From the NCBI GenBank assembly GCA_026002815.1, contig BPGB01000010.1:1-64000 (forward strand): a DNA stretch of 64,000 nt, in the 5' to 3' direction. The position numbers and the translations under genes were made by a program. Under the pieces are notes generated by a model. It did not search any database, was not told where the DNA came from, and worked only from the letters and a program-made list of their open reading frames with translations. This stretch comes from Candidatus Woesearchaeota archaeon (lineage in GTDB: Archaea; Nanobdellota; Nanobdellia; Woesearchaeales; UBA9642). The stretch's first letter is position 1, and each line of letters opens with the position of its first letter. Shown here piece by piece: positions 7,549 to 16,500 of the stretch.

Positions 7549-9614
7549 AAAAAGATTTTTTTATTCATGACATAGAAATTTATAATGATATGTCTTTTGC
7601 TATTTATAAAAAAGTGAAAGAGGACAAGATAATATATTTTGATTTAGTGAAAGATAAATCAAAACATAAAGCATTCTTTGAAAAGAATTTTCTAATCGAT
7701 AAAAACTATTTAGTTGGTTTTAATAACTGGTCTTTTGATATACCTGTAATCATCACTTTTAATGAAATAAATACTAATACTATAGATCGATTAAAAGAGA
7801 TTGTTAGTTTTATAATTGATTTGCCAAGAGATTGGTCATATAAGAAAGTTATAATTGAGACTTTTAACAAATTTATGAAAAAAGATAAGTCAAGATTTTT
7901 ATATAAACATTATATCTCTTCACTAAACGTCATTGACCTATATAAAATGAACAAATGGGATGATGATAGTAGAAGAGCATCATTAAAATGGATTGCAGCT
8001 AATATGAACTCTAGTAATATAAAAGAGACACCGTATGATTTTAACGATAACATAAAAGACTCAGAGCAAAAGATACAGGAATGTATAGAGTATTGTATAA
8101 ATGATGTTTATGAAACTGAGAAAATTCTCATTAGAAATAGGGAAGATATAAAAATGAGAATAGAGTTGAATAACCTTCTGAACGAAGGAAAAGTACCAAA
8201 CAGTTTTCTGTCATTATCTAATACAGCTATTGGTTCCAAAATCATTCTTGATGAAATTGTTAAAATAAAAAATAAGTCTATAAAGCAGATAAAGGCAGAA
8301 GCAAAGAAAGTTGAATATATATTCGATACCTGGAAAGATATAATATTTGATAATGTTAAAGAATATCTGACAAATAATAGAGAACTACATAATATATTGA
8401 AGAGTTTTACTAATGGAATTTTACATAGAAATAAGGAATATAGTATAGAATTTAAGTTTGAAAATACATTAACGAAAGAAACATTTTCAGACATAAAATT
8501 GGCAAAAGGAGGTGGACATGGATTACTATCGCCTGGAATGGTATACAGTAGCTCAGATACAATCATTCTGGATTTTGATGTAGCTTCCTACTATCCTAGT
8601 ATAGTTTTATCATATGGTTTATTTCCAAGGAATATAGGAGAAGAATTCAAAGAAGTTTATAAAAATATTAGGGATAAAAGATTTAAATATCCAAAGGGAC
8701 ATGCATTAAACAAAGCATATAAAGATGCCCTAAACTCTATAGTAGGTCTTTCAAATATGAACGCTAGTGTATTCTTTGACCCTAGTTTCTTTTTCAAAGT
8801 AACAATAAACGGTCAGCTAATGCTAACTATACTAATATATGAACTATCAAAAAATATTCGATTAGACTTAATACAACTAAATACTGATGGTGCCACTATC
8901 AAGCTATTAAAAGAAGATAGAGGGAAAGCAGAAAGAATATTTGATTGGTGGCAAAGAACATTTATGATATCTCTCGAATTTGTAGAATATAGAAAAATGC
9001 TTCTTGAGCATGTTAATAGTTATATCGCCGAATATAAAATTGCAGATTATTCGGATGATATATATGATAAAGGAATTGAGTATGTTAATCCTAAAACAAG
9101 AGAGGTATTCAAACTAAAATGTAAAGGTAGTTTTGTTTTTGATGACAATGATATCGAATTACATAAGAATAATAGCGCAAGAATTATACCGAAAGCAATA
9201 GCCAACTATTATTTTAAAGGAATACCTGTAACCGAAACTATATTAAGTGAAGAAAATATAGAGTTGTTTTTGTGTTATCAAAGAATCAATTCGGATACAG
9301 AATTGCTCTATATAAATGCAGAAGATTACCTAAAAGGTGCTGGATTAGATATAGCAAAAATATTTAAACATAAAGTAATAAGATACGTATACACGAATGT
9401 AAAAGATAATGCTGTGGTAATATTTAGGTCTTCATCGAGCGGTGCTAAGATTCTTGATAAAGAATCTAAATTTGTGTATATTTGCAATGATATTAGAGAT
9501 AAAGAAAATATAAAAAGAATGATTGATAGGAAACAATATATAATGAAAGCAAACCAGTTAATATCGAAAATTAATGTTAATACAAATAATATGTTCAACC
9601 TTTTTAATTTGTAG
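7545..9614 (+). CDS. family B DNA polymerase with 3'-5' exonuclease
   Basis: Replicative DNA polymerase. The exonuclease domain has Exo I FIHDIEIYND (Asp9, Glu11), Exo II VGFNNWSFD (57-65) and Exo III YCINDVYE (183-190), so proofreading looks intact. A GGGHG segment (322-326) matches the glycine motif before the palm in phage PolBs. Palm motif A is LDFDVASYYPSIV (Asp344), motif B KAYKDALNSIVGLSN (about 390-404), and motif C QLNTDGATI (Thr447-Asp448-Gly449). Motif C is the minimal 'TDG' form, not YGDTD, as in several small phage PolBs. No terminal-protein region is evident. 689 aa is compact for the family. The start overlaps the previous stop (ATGA). Confidence 0.9.
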   Translation: MKKDFFIHDIEIYNDMSFAIYKKVKEDKIIYFDLVKDKSKHKAFFEKNFLIDKNYLVGFNNWSFDIPVIITFNEINTNTIDRLKEIVSFIIDLPRDWSYKKVIIETFNKFMKKDKSRFLYKHYISSLNVIDLYKMNKWDDDSRRASLKWIAANMNSSNIKETPYDFNDNIKDSEQKIQECIEYCINDVYETEKILIRNREDIKMRIELNNLLNEGKVPNSFLSLSNTAIGSKIILDEIVKIKNKSIKQIKAEAKKVEYIFDTWKDIIFDNVKEYLTNNRELHNILKSFTNGILHRNKEYSIEFKFENTLTKETFSDIKLAKGGGHGLLSPGMVYSSSDTIILDFDVASYYPSIVLSYGLFPRNIGEEFKEVYKNIRDKRFKYPKGHALNKAYKDALNSIVGLSNMNASVFFDPSFFFKVTINGQLMLTILIYELSKNIRLDLIQLNTDGATIKLLKEDRGKAERIFDWWQRTFMISLEFVEYRKMLLEHVNSYIAEYKIADYSDDIYDKGIEYVNPKTREVFKLKCKGSFVFDDNDIELHKNNSARIIPKAIANYYFKGIPVTETILSEENIELFLCYQRINSDTELLYINAEDYLKGAGLDIAKIFKHKVIRYVYTNVKDNAVVIFRSSSSGAKILDKESKFVYICNDIRDKENIKRMIDRKQYIMKANQLISKINVNTNNMFNLFNL

Positions 9615-9617
9615 TCT

Positions 9618-10031
9618 ATGAGCAACACATTGAATGATTATCAGGAAATGTTATTATTTGAGTATTTGACTTATAAAGAAATTGGAAACAAGAAAATGAA
9701 TGATGAGAAGTATAATGAAATCCGAGAATTAGAGCATAATATGGATATAGTAAAAGAAGTCGTTGTCAAATATAGTGAGCAATATCCGCCCTTACTTTTG
9801 AAATATGCAAAGGATGAAGTAATCAAAAACCCGGACATCTTTCATTGGGGATGGTACGGAGCTTCTATACCGCGATATGCTCCGGAGCTATTGGAAATAT
9901 ATCCAAATAAATTCAATTGGAAATTGTTCGAATGGGCAGTAAAAGAATATTGCCCTGAATATATGAAATTCAAACCAAAAACAAATGAACAAAATGACAA
10001 AGGAAATATTCAATATGGATGTCATCTATAA
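9618..10031 (+). CDS. small hypothetical protein after DNA polymerase
   Basis: Not recognised; 137 residues, highly charged. The N-terminal half is helical (NDYQEMLLFEYLTYKEIGNK..). The C-terminal half contains a Trp/Pro-rich segment (DIFHWGWYGASIPRYAPELLEIYP..FNWKLFEWAVKEYCPEYM) that repeats the pattern W..x-Y-x-PE-x-L/Y and may be two related short helical repeats. The start ATG follows the polymerase stop by three bases (TAG TCT ATG). It is likely an early accessory or host-takeover protein, judging by its place downstream of the replication block. Confidence 0.6.
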   Translation: MSNTLNDYQEMLLFEYLTYKEIGNKKMNDEKYNEIRELEHNMDIVKEVVVKYSEQYPPLLLKYAKDEVIKNPDIFHWGWYGASIPRYAPELLEIYPNKFNWKLFEWAVKEYCPEYMKFKPKTNEQNDKGNIQYGCHL

Positions 10032-10245
10032 ACTTATTGTAAAGGATTATGATAGCATTGTTTATACAGTTAGTTCTGCTAACTATAATATCATACATCG
10101 CAAGTTCGAAGAAGAAAAAGAATATCCAATAAAAGAAGTATGGAAAATAAATAGATATATTAATAGAGAAAACAGTAAAGATATACATGAGTCATCTGAA
10201 AGATTAATACATTCCGAAAAAATTAAACAAAATGAGCAGGTATGA
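9985..10245 (+). CDS. small hypothetical protein
   Basis: Not recognised; up to 86 residues. The start is unsure. ATG 9985 or 9994 overlaps the previous gene by 38-47 bases, whereas ATG 10015 (MDVIYKLIVKDYDSIVYTVSS) overlaps by 17 bases and gives a more typical coupling. The N-terminal part looks like a beta hairpin (YKLIVKDYDSIVYTV). The rest is charged and helical with no cysteines. It ends inside the start of the next small gene (14-base overlap). Confidence 0.5.
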   Translation: MNKMTKEIFNMDVIYKLIVKDYDSIVYTVSSANYNIIHRKFEEEKEYPIKEVWKINRYINRENSKDIHESSERLIHSEKIKQNEQV

Positions 10246-10453
10246 TATACCAAGTATAGAGAATGTTAGAAGTCATAGATTTGCAAAACATATAAGCTAT
10301 ATGTGTTCAAAAATAAGAAATAATGGTATTGTGATATTAGAGAAAAATGAAGAGAATATGGAGTTTATCAATGAATATATATTAAACCACGAAGATAGGT
10401 TTTTTGTAATAGCAAATAAAACATACATCTATCTAATAGATAAAACATTTTGA
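10232..10453 (+). CDS. small hypothetical protein
   Basis: Not recognised; 73 residues. The sequence alternates a charged N-terminal helix (SIENVRSHRFAKHISYMCSKIRNNG) with a beta-rich C-terminus (RFFVIANKTYIYLIDKTF). It overlaps the preceding gene by 14 bases and is the last gene before the tnpB-less shell at 10471, which separates it from the next small gene. The three consecutive small overlapping genes resemble phage early-gene clusters. Confidence 0.5.
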   Translation: MSRYDIPSIENVRSHRFAKHISYMCSKIRNNGIVILEKNEENMEFINEYILNHEDRFFVIANKTYIYLIDKTF

Positions 10454-10538
10454 TACACATAAACTTGTTAGAAAGTATATATGAAAAATTAATTAAAAAT
10501 GATAGAAAAATAATGACATATTAAGAATTTTGGAATAT

Positions 10539-10636
10539 GGTCGCAGGAGTTTAGGCGACCTAACGGACGCAGAGGCAGAGGTTACGAAGCCAACGAAGCG
10601 TCTAAAATCCGAAATGTCATCATTTGGCATTAAGAT
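10539..10636 (+). ncRNA. omega-RNA-like structured 3' end, shell copy 1
   Basis: Three nested or sequential hairpins are visible. GGTCGC (10539-10544) pairs with GCGACC (10555-10560). GACGC (10566-10570) pairs with GCGTC (10598-10602). AAATG (10612-10616) pairs with CATTT (10621-10625) across a TCAT loop. In characterised IS200/IS605 elements the scaffold of the guide RNA used by TnpB comes from exactly this place, the 3' end of tnpB plus the right end. Bases just downstream would be the guide. Function here is inference. Confidence 0.5.
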
Positions 10637-10640
10637 TTAG
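10539..10640 (+). pseudogene. remnant of the tnpB C-terminus
   Basis: Reading in the tnpB frame gives the last 33 codons of the intact copy (GRRSLGDLTDAEAEV...SFGIKI) followed by TAG instead of TAA. Everything upstream of the Gly-Arg-Arg codons is missing. It was probably kept for its RNA structure and not for protein. Confidence 0.7.
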
Positions 10641-10644
10641 AACT

Positions 10645-10827
10645 ATGATAGCATTACTAGAACATAGGCCATTAGAAAAAAGACTTAACATATATAAGAT
10701 CTTGAATAGTAATTATAATTCAAATAAAATGAATATAATTAAAAGAATATTGGATTATAAATTTGATAAAAAGAATACAATAGTTTTTGATAAGTTTTTA
10801 AATAAGTATATAATCATAGAAATTTAG
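10645..10827 (+). CDS. small hypothetical protein downstream of the shell element
   Basis: Not recognised; 60 residues from ATG 10645 (MIALLEHRPLEKRLNIYKIL). A TTG further upstream would start inside the mobile element and is unlikely. The ATG follows TTTAGAACT, a one-base variant of the AAAACT leader seen before other genes. Basic, helical and Ile/Asn/Lys-rich, with no motif. It lies between the shell and the sigma-factor gene. Confidence 0.5.
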   Translation: MIALLEHRPLEKRLNIYKILNSNYNSNKMNIIKRILDYKFDKKNTIVFDKFLNKYIIIEI

Positions 10828-10838
10828 ATAAATAATTA

Positions 10839-10854
10839 AGATCATATAAGATCT
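10839..10854. promoter_or_regulatory. short inverted repeat just before the sigma-factor gene
   Basis: AGATC (10839-10843) and GATCT (10850-10854) flank ATATAA. With flanking ATTA/AAT it forms an imperfect longer palindrome. It ends five bases before the sigma ATG, where it could be an operator or affect translation. Short AT-rich palindromes are common here, so confidence is low. Confidence 0.3.
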
Positions 10855-10859
10855 AATAT

Positions 10860-11825
10860 ATGAATAGAAAATATATATTCGGTAAAAAAAGCTCAGGAAG
10901 TTATATAACTTCTGATATAGGTATAGAACAAAGCTTGTACGAATATATGAAGTTTGTTAAAAAATACAAAGCTTTGTCAGCTAAAGAACAAATAGAACTG
11001 ATAGAAAAATATCACAAAAACAGTACATCTGAGTCGGAAAAGAAAAAAATACTGGATGCAATCATTTACTCAAATCAAAGAATGGTTATATCGATTGTGA
11101 AAAGAGAGATATCAATAAATCATACAAATGGAAAAGCTGGTTTATATCTGATGGATTATATACAAGAAGCAAATATTGGATTATTAAAAGCATTCGAAAA
11201 ATATAAAACAGAATATAATGTCCTATTTTATACTTATGCAACATATTGGATTAGACACTATTTAAATGTGTTCATGAACACAGTCGTAGAAGAAAATAAA
11301 ATCATACCAATGACGTTCAAGAAAAAAATAAATACTCTTGTTGCTTACATAGAAGAAAAGCTTTCTAAGAATATAATACCTTCATCAGAGGAGATAATAA
11401 AAAAATCAAAAATTAATAAGCAAGAATACTCAATACTCCAACCATATATCTTAGAAATATATACCGATTACTCAATAAACCCACATGAAAAACCATATCT
11501 GTTAGAAAGTTACATTTTAATAAACGCATTAAAAATTAATCCTATATTTTGGAATTACATTATAGAATCTAATAATAGATATAAAACACAAGAATACGAA
11601 AAGAATGTATACAATATACATAAAGATAGAATATCCTGGGATAAAGAAAAAGCTATAATAGACCTTTTAAAAGGGAGTAGAATGAATAATAAATATATAG
11701 AAGTTATTAAAAAAATAATGAGAGATGAAAAGGTTGACCCTAAAATGAAATATATAGCAATAAAACAAATAAAAAGAAATAAGTTTCTTTATGAAGCAAT
11801 AAGGAAGATACTTAAAAATGTTTAA
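10860..11825 (+). CDS. phage sigma-70-family factor
   Basis: Sigma-like protein that would direct a multisubunit RNA polymerase to phage promoters. Region 2 is clear. IIYSNQRMVISIVKREI (about 68-84) corresponds to 2.1. LMDYIQEANIGLLKAFEKYK (97-116) matches the 'LDLIQEGNiGLmrAvdkfd' core-binding segment. The segment FYTYATYWIRHYLN (123-136) matches the -10-reading 'FSTYAtwWIRqai'. A region-3-like stretch follows (EEKLSKNIIPSSEEIIKKSKINKQEY). Region 4 (the -35 helix-turn-helix) is not recognisable; the C-terminal 100 residues are basic helices. No start leader resembling those of other genes is present, but the inverted repeat at 10839-10854 is adjacent. The partner polymerase could be the host core or a phage one. 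Confidence 0.8.
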   Translation: MNRKYIFGKKSSGSYITSDIGIEQSLYEYMKFVKKYKALSAKEQIELIEKYHKNSTSESEKKKILDAIIYSNQRMVISIVKREISINHTNGKAGLYLMDYIQEANIGLLKAFEKYKTEYNVLFYTYATYWIRHYLNVFMNTVVEENKIIPMTFKKKINTLVAYIEEKLSKNIIPSSEEIIKKSKINKQEYSILQPYILEIYTDYSINPHEKPYLLESYILINALKINPIFWNYIIESNNRYKTQEYEKNVYNIHKDRISWDKEKAIIDLLKGSRMNNKYIEVIKKIMRDEKVDPKMKYIAIKQIKRNKFLYEAIRKILKNV

Positions 11826-11830
11826 AATAT

Positions 11831-12583
11831 ATGATCATAGAATTACCACATGTCATAGATTCAATAAGGTGGAAAAACGAAATTATACCTATTAGTGTGG
11901 ACCTGAGCCCGGCAATTTATATATTATCAAAAGTTGGTATAAGTGATGTAAAAATAATATGCTCATTAAAAAGAGATGGTTCCTACAATAAAAAAATTTA
12001 TGGATATAATGATATAAAAAATCGTTTTCTAATAGATTTAAAAAAGATAGAGTCAATAAACGCAACAAACATAATCTTACCTTTTGATACTAGATTAAAC
12101 ACAAACATAGAAATTAGCATCCTTACAAGATTCATTTATAAACTAAGAACAAACAAATACCTGATTGAGGTACGCTCTAATAAGTTTATAATAGAATCCT
12201 GTATGTCTTTATACATACCTGTTAATAAATCAGAGGAAGGAAAATTTATTGTAGTAAATGGTGGTTATTCTGATGTTAATGGTATTGGAGATTTATTTAT
12301 TAACAACAATTTTATACCTTATAATGAAATGTCAGAACAGTTTATTAGAGCTGTATCTATGTCATGTAACAAATCAAAACCTACATCTATAACAAATAAT
12401 CTATTATTCTATCATATATTCATAGATGATAAAGTTCACGAAACAATCGTTTATAATAAAGTATTAAATATCTGCAGTACTAATTTTACAGAAAAACCTA
12501 CATATAATCTATTTATACCATTTTATAATGATGTAATCTCTAATAATTATATTAGATTCGCTAAGATATTAAATCTTATTTAA
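11831..12583 (+). CDS. hypothetical protein
   Basis: Not recognised; 250 residues, apparently beta-rich (SIRWKNEIIPISVDLSPAIYILSKVGISDVKIICSL in outline), with many Asn/Ile/Thr and no membrane helix. It starts five bases after the sigma gene and ends two bases before the next gene, so the three form one unit. A FIVVNGGYSDVNGIGDLFI segment near the middle (about 136-154) suggests a compact beta domain. No enzymatic motif is seen. Confidence 0.55.
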   Translation: MIIELPHVIDSIRWKNEIIPISVDLSPAIYILSKVGISDVKIICSLKRDGSYNKKIYGYNDIKNRFLIDLKKIESINATNIILPFDTRLNTNIEISILTRFIYKLRTNKYLIEVRSNKFIIESCMSLYIPVNKSEEGKFIVVNGGYSDVNGIGDLFINNNFIPYNEMSEQFIRAVSMSCNKSKPTSITNNLLFYHIFIDDKVHETIVYNKVLNICSTNFTEKPTYNLFIPFYNDVISNNYIRFAKILNLI

Positions 12584-12584
12584 T

Positions 12585-13535
12585 ATGTCAATGCTTATTA
12601 TACCAAACATTAAACATGTACTATATGAAGACCTTATAAAAGAGATTGAAGAAGAAATGAATATATTACAATCAATAAACTCTTTGAAACCTATAGAATT
12701 TGTAAAGGATGGAATACTGGATAATTGTTTGTATCTTTGCTCTATGTTTATGAATTCAAAACCAATCAAGGGAGGGAATTATACAATGTATCCTGGTTCA
12801 TTCTTAAGGCAGTATAAAGATAATAAGATAGGAACATACGAACTAGATGATGTAACTTTTGATATATACTTTAATATAATGTTTAAAATAAAATATTCAT
12901 CAAAGATATCAGTAGAAAGATATATACCTAGAAAGAATGAATTCGGAAACATTCAAAAGAATTTCAATATAATCGACAATCTATACATGAATGATATATT
13001 TATAAACAAGCACAAGGATACAATATTATATTCCATAATTAATAAGAAAAAATACATGAGATATAATAGAAGTAATATAAAAAATGTAAAATTCAGTGAC
13101 TACTTTTTTACAAAATCTCTTTATGAGTATATAAAATCACTATTTAACAGCAATGACGATATATTTTACAAAAAAATGAAACCTTTAATAAACGATGTGA
13201 CTAACATGATATATGTATATATTACTGTCAAAGAATTTTACAAGGTATTATTCTCTATTGATTTTCACTTTCTTTTGTTCAGACATGCTTTTAAAAAGGA
13301 TGTAATATGTGAAAATAAAATTAAAGAGTATAATGATATATTTAAAACTAATGATAAACTGACCAATATAGAAAAGGAAATAATAATATCATCTATAAAC
13401 CTATATAATAAAGATTATGTATCACATGGTCTGGAAAATATTAAATATGGACATAGAGATAATGATATATTATTTACAAATCTTACACATATGTTTGATA
13501 AAGATTTGTCATTTGTTTATAGCATTATACTATAA
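12585..13535 (+). CDS. hypothetical protein, last gene of the plus-strand train
   Basis: Not recognised; 316 residues, helical N-terminus (YEDLIKEIEEEMNILQSINS), with a GGNYTMYPGSFLRQYKDNKIGTYELDDVTFDIYF segment (about 64-97, quoted in outline). It ends two bases from the stop of the converging giant gene. There are no motifs or cysteine clusters. It probably belongs with the sigma gene operon. Confidence 0.55.
   Translation: MSMLIIPNIKHVLYEDLIKEIEEEMNILQSINSLKPIEFVKDGILDNCLYLCSMFMNSKPIKGGNYTMYPGSFLRQYKDNKIGTYELDDVTFDIYFNIMFKIKYSSKISVERYIPRKNEFGNIQKNFNIIDNLYMNDIFINKHKDTILYSIINKKKYMRYNRSNIKNVKFSDYFFTKSLYEYIKSLFNSNDDIFYKKMKPLINDVTNMIYVYITVKEFYKVLFSIDFHFLLFRHAFKKDVICENKIKEYNDIFKTNDKLTNIEKEIIISSINLYNKDYVSHGLENIKYGHRDNDILFTNLTHMFDKDLSFVYSIIL
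13517..13535. terminator. weak inverted repeat at the convergent junction
   Basis: TTATAG (13517-13522) and CTATAA (13530-13535) are exact complements with a 7-base loop, at the point where the two gene trains converge. The stem is nearly all A/T and overlaps the stop codon of the plus gene. It may be a weak bidirectional terminator; chance cannot be excluded. Confidence 0.25.
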
Positions 13536-13537
13536 TT

Positions 13538-16500
13538 TCACTTTTTAGATTTATACTCTTCATCAATATATTTTATTTTTCTTTTGACGTTGCTAAATGT
13601 ATTGTATAATAAAGGCTGAGCTGTCTCTATTGTTCTAAGATATTTAATATATGAATTTATTTCTATAGGATCAAGAGTATATTTTGTATTCCAAATAAGT
13701 ATATTTACTAAATCTGAAGCTTGTGAATTTGTATTTTCTTTGAACGGAGAATTTTGAGGATCATTTGATAAGGGTCTATATTCTAATCCCACAGATGATG
13801 CAAAATTATAAAGCATATCTATTGGTCTTTTGATAGGTGATGGTAATAATATATTAGTAACAATACTGGTACCTGTTACATTTGATTCTGGTATGTCAGA
13901 TAAATGAGGTAATAAATTTTCATTCCTCTCTTTCATAAGCTTGTAAAAATCATTAGCTCTTTCATATATTGATTTTTCTACAAAATTAGGTAGTAATTCT
14001 ATATTATCTCTACCACTTATAATAGAACTAATTAAGTATACTCTTATATAGTCATGTGTACTTCCAACTTTTTGTAATTCGTGTAGGAAAGATTGTACTT
14101 CTTGAAAATCATTATACATCACATTATTAAATGCTTCAGCTTCTGTATATCCATATGATACCATTTCTGATTTCACTCGTTCAAGAACATATGTTTTTTT
14201 CTTTTTATCTGCTTTATCAGAATCGTAAGGCATCTCATCATATAACATAAAGCCAACAAAGGTTTTATTCATATCATCAAGAATCTTCTTTGATTCGTCA
14301 GATGTGAAATTTAACTTACACCATATATTAAAGTTTACAATATTCTTTATCCTATCTAATCTTTTAAATACTTTGTCTAATTTTTTTATTTCTTTTAATA
14401 CTTCTTCAATAGATTTATATGAAACCTCTTTTTCAGAATAAAGGCTTTTACTCTCTTGTTTTTCAAATACATATTCCAATTCATTAAAAACATCTTCACC
14501 ATAGATTATTTTATATAGTTCAGAAATATAAGAATTTGATATAGTAATATATGATAGAAGTTTGTAATACTCATCATATAAAGCTTCGTATATTTCATAA
14601 AACCTTGCGGGGTCACAAGGATTTTCTTCATTATCTACCTCATGTCCTTTTTTATAATCTTCACATTCAGCCTTAGCGTTATTAAATTCCTTTATTAATA
14701 ACTCTATACTGACTATTATATCTGAAATATCCCTTTCTGATTCTAATAAAATATCATAGGTCTCTTTTACAATTATATTATAAAGCGATTTTAATGAGAA
14801 TATAGACAGACTTATAGATCCAAAAGCTAAAACATTTTTTAATGAAGATAAAGCAGAATTATTCAGCAGTATTTTATTTATTTGATATTGCATTCTCATT
14901 TTATCCTTATCATATTTATTCTTCATTATTTGATATTTATTAATCACTAACTTCCCAGCATATTTAGATGTTTTTAATATATCAAACATTGCAAAGAAAA
15001 TAGGTTGTAACAAAATAACCAAAAATATTCTGAATGATGACAAAAACTTAACAAACGCATTGTTATATATGATAGGATCACCAACAGGACTTAAATTAAC
15101 AAGAGCTAGTCTTGTAGCATTAGATGATATCTCACTAAATACAGGTTCCATTTTGCTTATGTTAATTTCCGGAGATACATCTACGCTCTGGTTAAAGTAA
15201 GTATCAATATCACTTGTAAATCTAAGATACATATCTACTAATATGTTTTCCTTTTCTGTGAGACCTTGGTTGGAATTATATTTTGCTTTTATACTTTTTA
15301 TATTCATTAAAAATTCCGATGAAAATGAAAGACTTCCATCATTATTTATCGAAAATATATCAAAAAACATGTAATTGTTAAGTTCTTTTAAATGAGAGTT
15401 TACTAAGGATAGATATAAAGCTTTTACTGAAACGGATCTCTCTGCGATGTTTTTAGAAGATATCAAAAAGTTATAGGAAACACCTTCTCTTTCCAATACT
15501 TCTTCAAAGAAGACTTTATTTATGAAACTTAAAATCTGTTTTGCATTGCCACCTGATACAACTGAAAAAGTAATTCTATCAGCAAAATTCATTAATTTAT
15601 CAAAATATAAATTAAAGGCTTCAACTATAAAAGAATTATAGAATTCAATTTTTTTATCTATTGTATCTGATTTTAATATTTTATGAGCCATTCTTTTAAA
15701 ATATGCATTATTGGAAAACGCTATAAACAAGTAAACAGTCATAGTCATAAGTGTATGAACTAAATTAATTAAAGTAATGATTACAGCAGATAATGAAAAG
15801 TTCACAAACATTGAAGCTATATTCAATATTTTCTTTATAAATGATAAGAATTTAATACCATTCAGTGATTTCATAGACATTATAGTGTCTGCTATCATCA
15901 TCACAATTGAAATAGAAATAAGAACCAGAAGATTGCCAATAAAGTTTCCAAGAACCGTAGTAGAAAATGAATATAATGGAGAGTAAATAAATATAAGCAA
16001 TACAAAAGATATAACTCCTACACCTGAAAGAATCATAGCAACATTTTTGCTAGTTAGTATGCCAGCTGCATCATTACCGTATAACAACTTTAATAATACA
16101 GAATGGATACCAAAACTGGATGATCTGGACTTCTGCTCTATTTCAGTTACTAAAGATTTGAGAATGATAGGAGAAACATCATTTATTCTATAATAGCGAC
16201 TAAGACCTAAAAATATATTTTTGTATAACACTAACGATGATGTAGGATAATAATCATCATTAAAAGGATCTCCTTCATTCATCTTTTCAAAAGATTCTCT
16301 AAGAAAGTCTATATATTTTTTATTTTTATCTTTTTCATTATTTATCAATAAGCTTCTTGTTTTAAAGCTATCAATGATGTAAGATATTCTTCCCTGGTTA
16401 TTTATACCACCAAATATCAACGTGTCTGGATTTATTTTAACATTAAATCTTTTATAATAAGAATTCATCAATATCTGCAATAATGCTAATGATTGATCCT

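Larger units (their letters stand above)
10471..10643 (+). mobile_element. tnpB-less shell of the TnpB element (PATE/MITE-like copy 1)
   Basis: About 170 bases shared with a second copy at 52165-52341. From 10539 to 10637 it is nearly identical to the 3' end of the intact tnpB at 52399-53568 (one difference in about 100 bases by eye). The left 65 bases (from GAAAGTAT to GGAATAT) are shared by the two shells. Only a 13-base piece, ATAATGACATATT, recurs upstream of the intact tnpB. No transposase is encoded. It sits in the one untranslated gap of the early operon, just before a small gene. The exact ends are uncertain by several bases. Confidence 0.75.

Noticed and set aside
10624-10644. TTG start for the 60-residue gene at 10645
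   Set aside because: It would begin inside the mobile element's structured right end; the ATG at 10645 has the usual leader.
15690-16050. Separate small membrane protein on the opposite strand of the hydrophobic stretch
   Set aside because: Opposite-strand frames here are shadows of the giant gene and lack a plausible start context.
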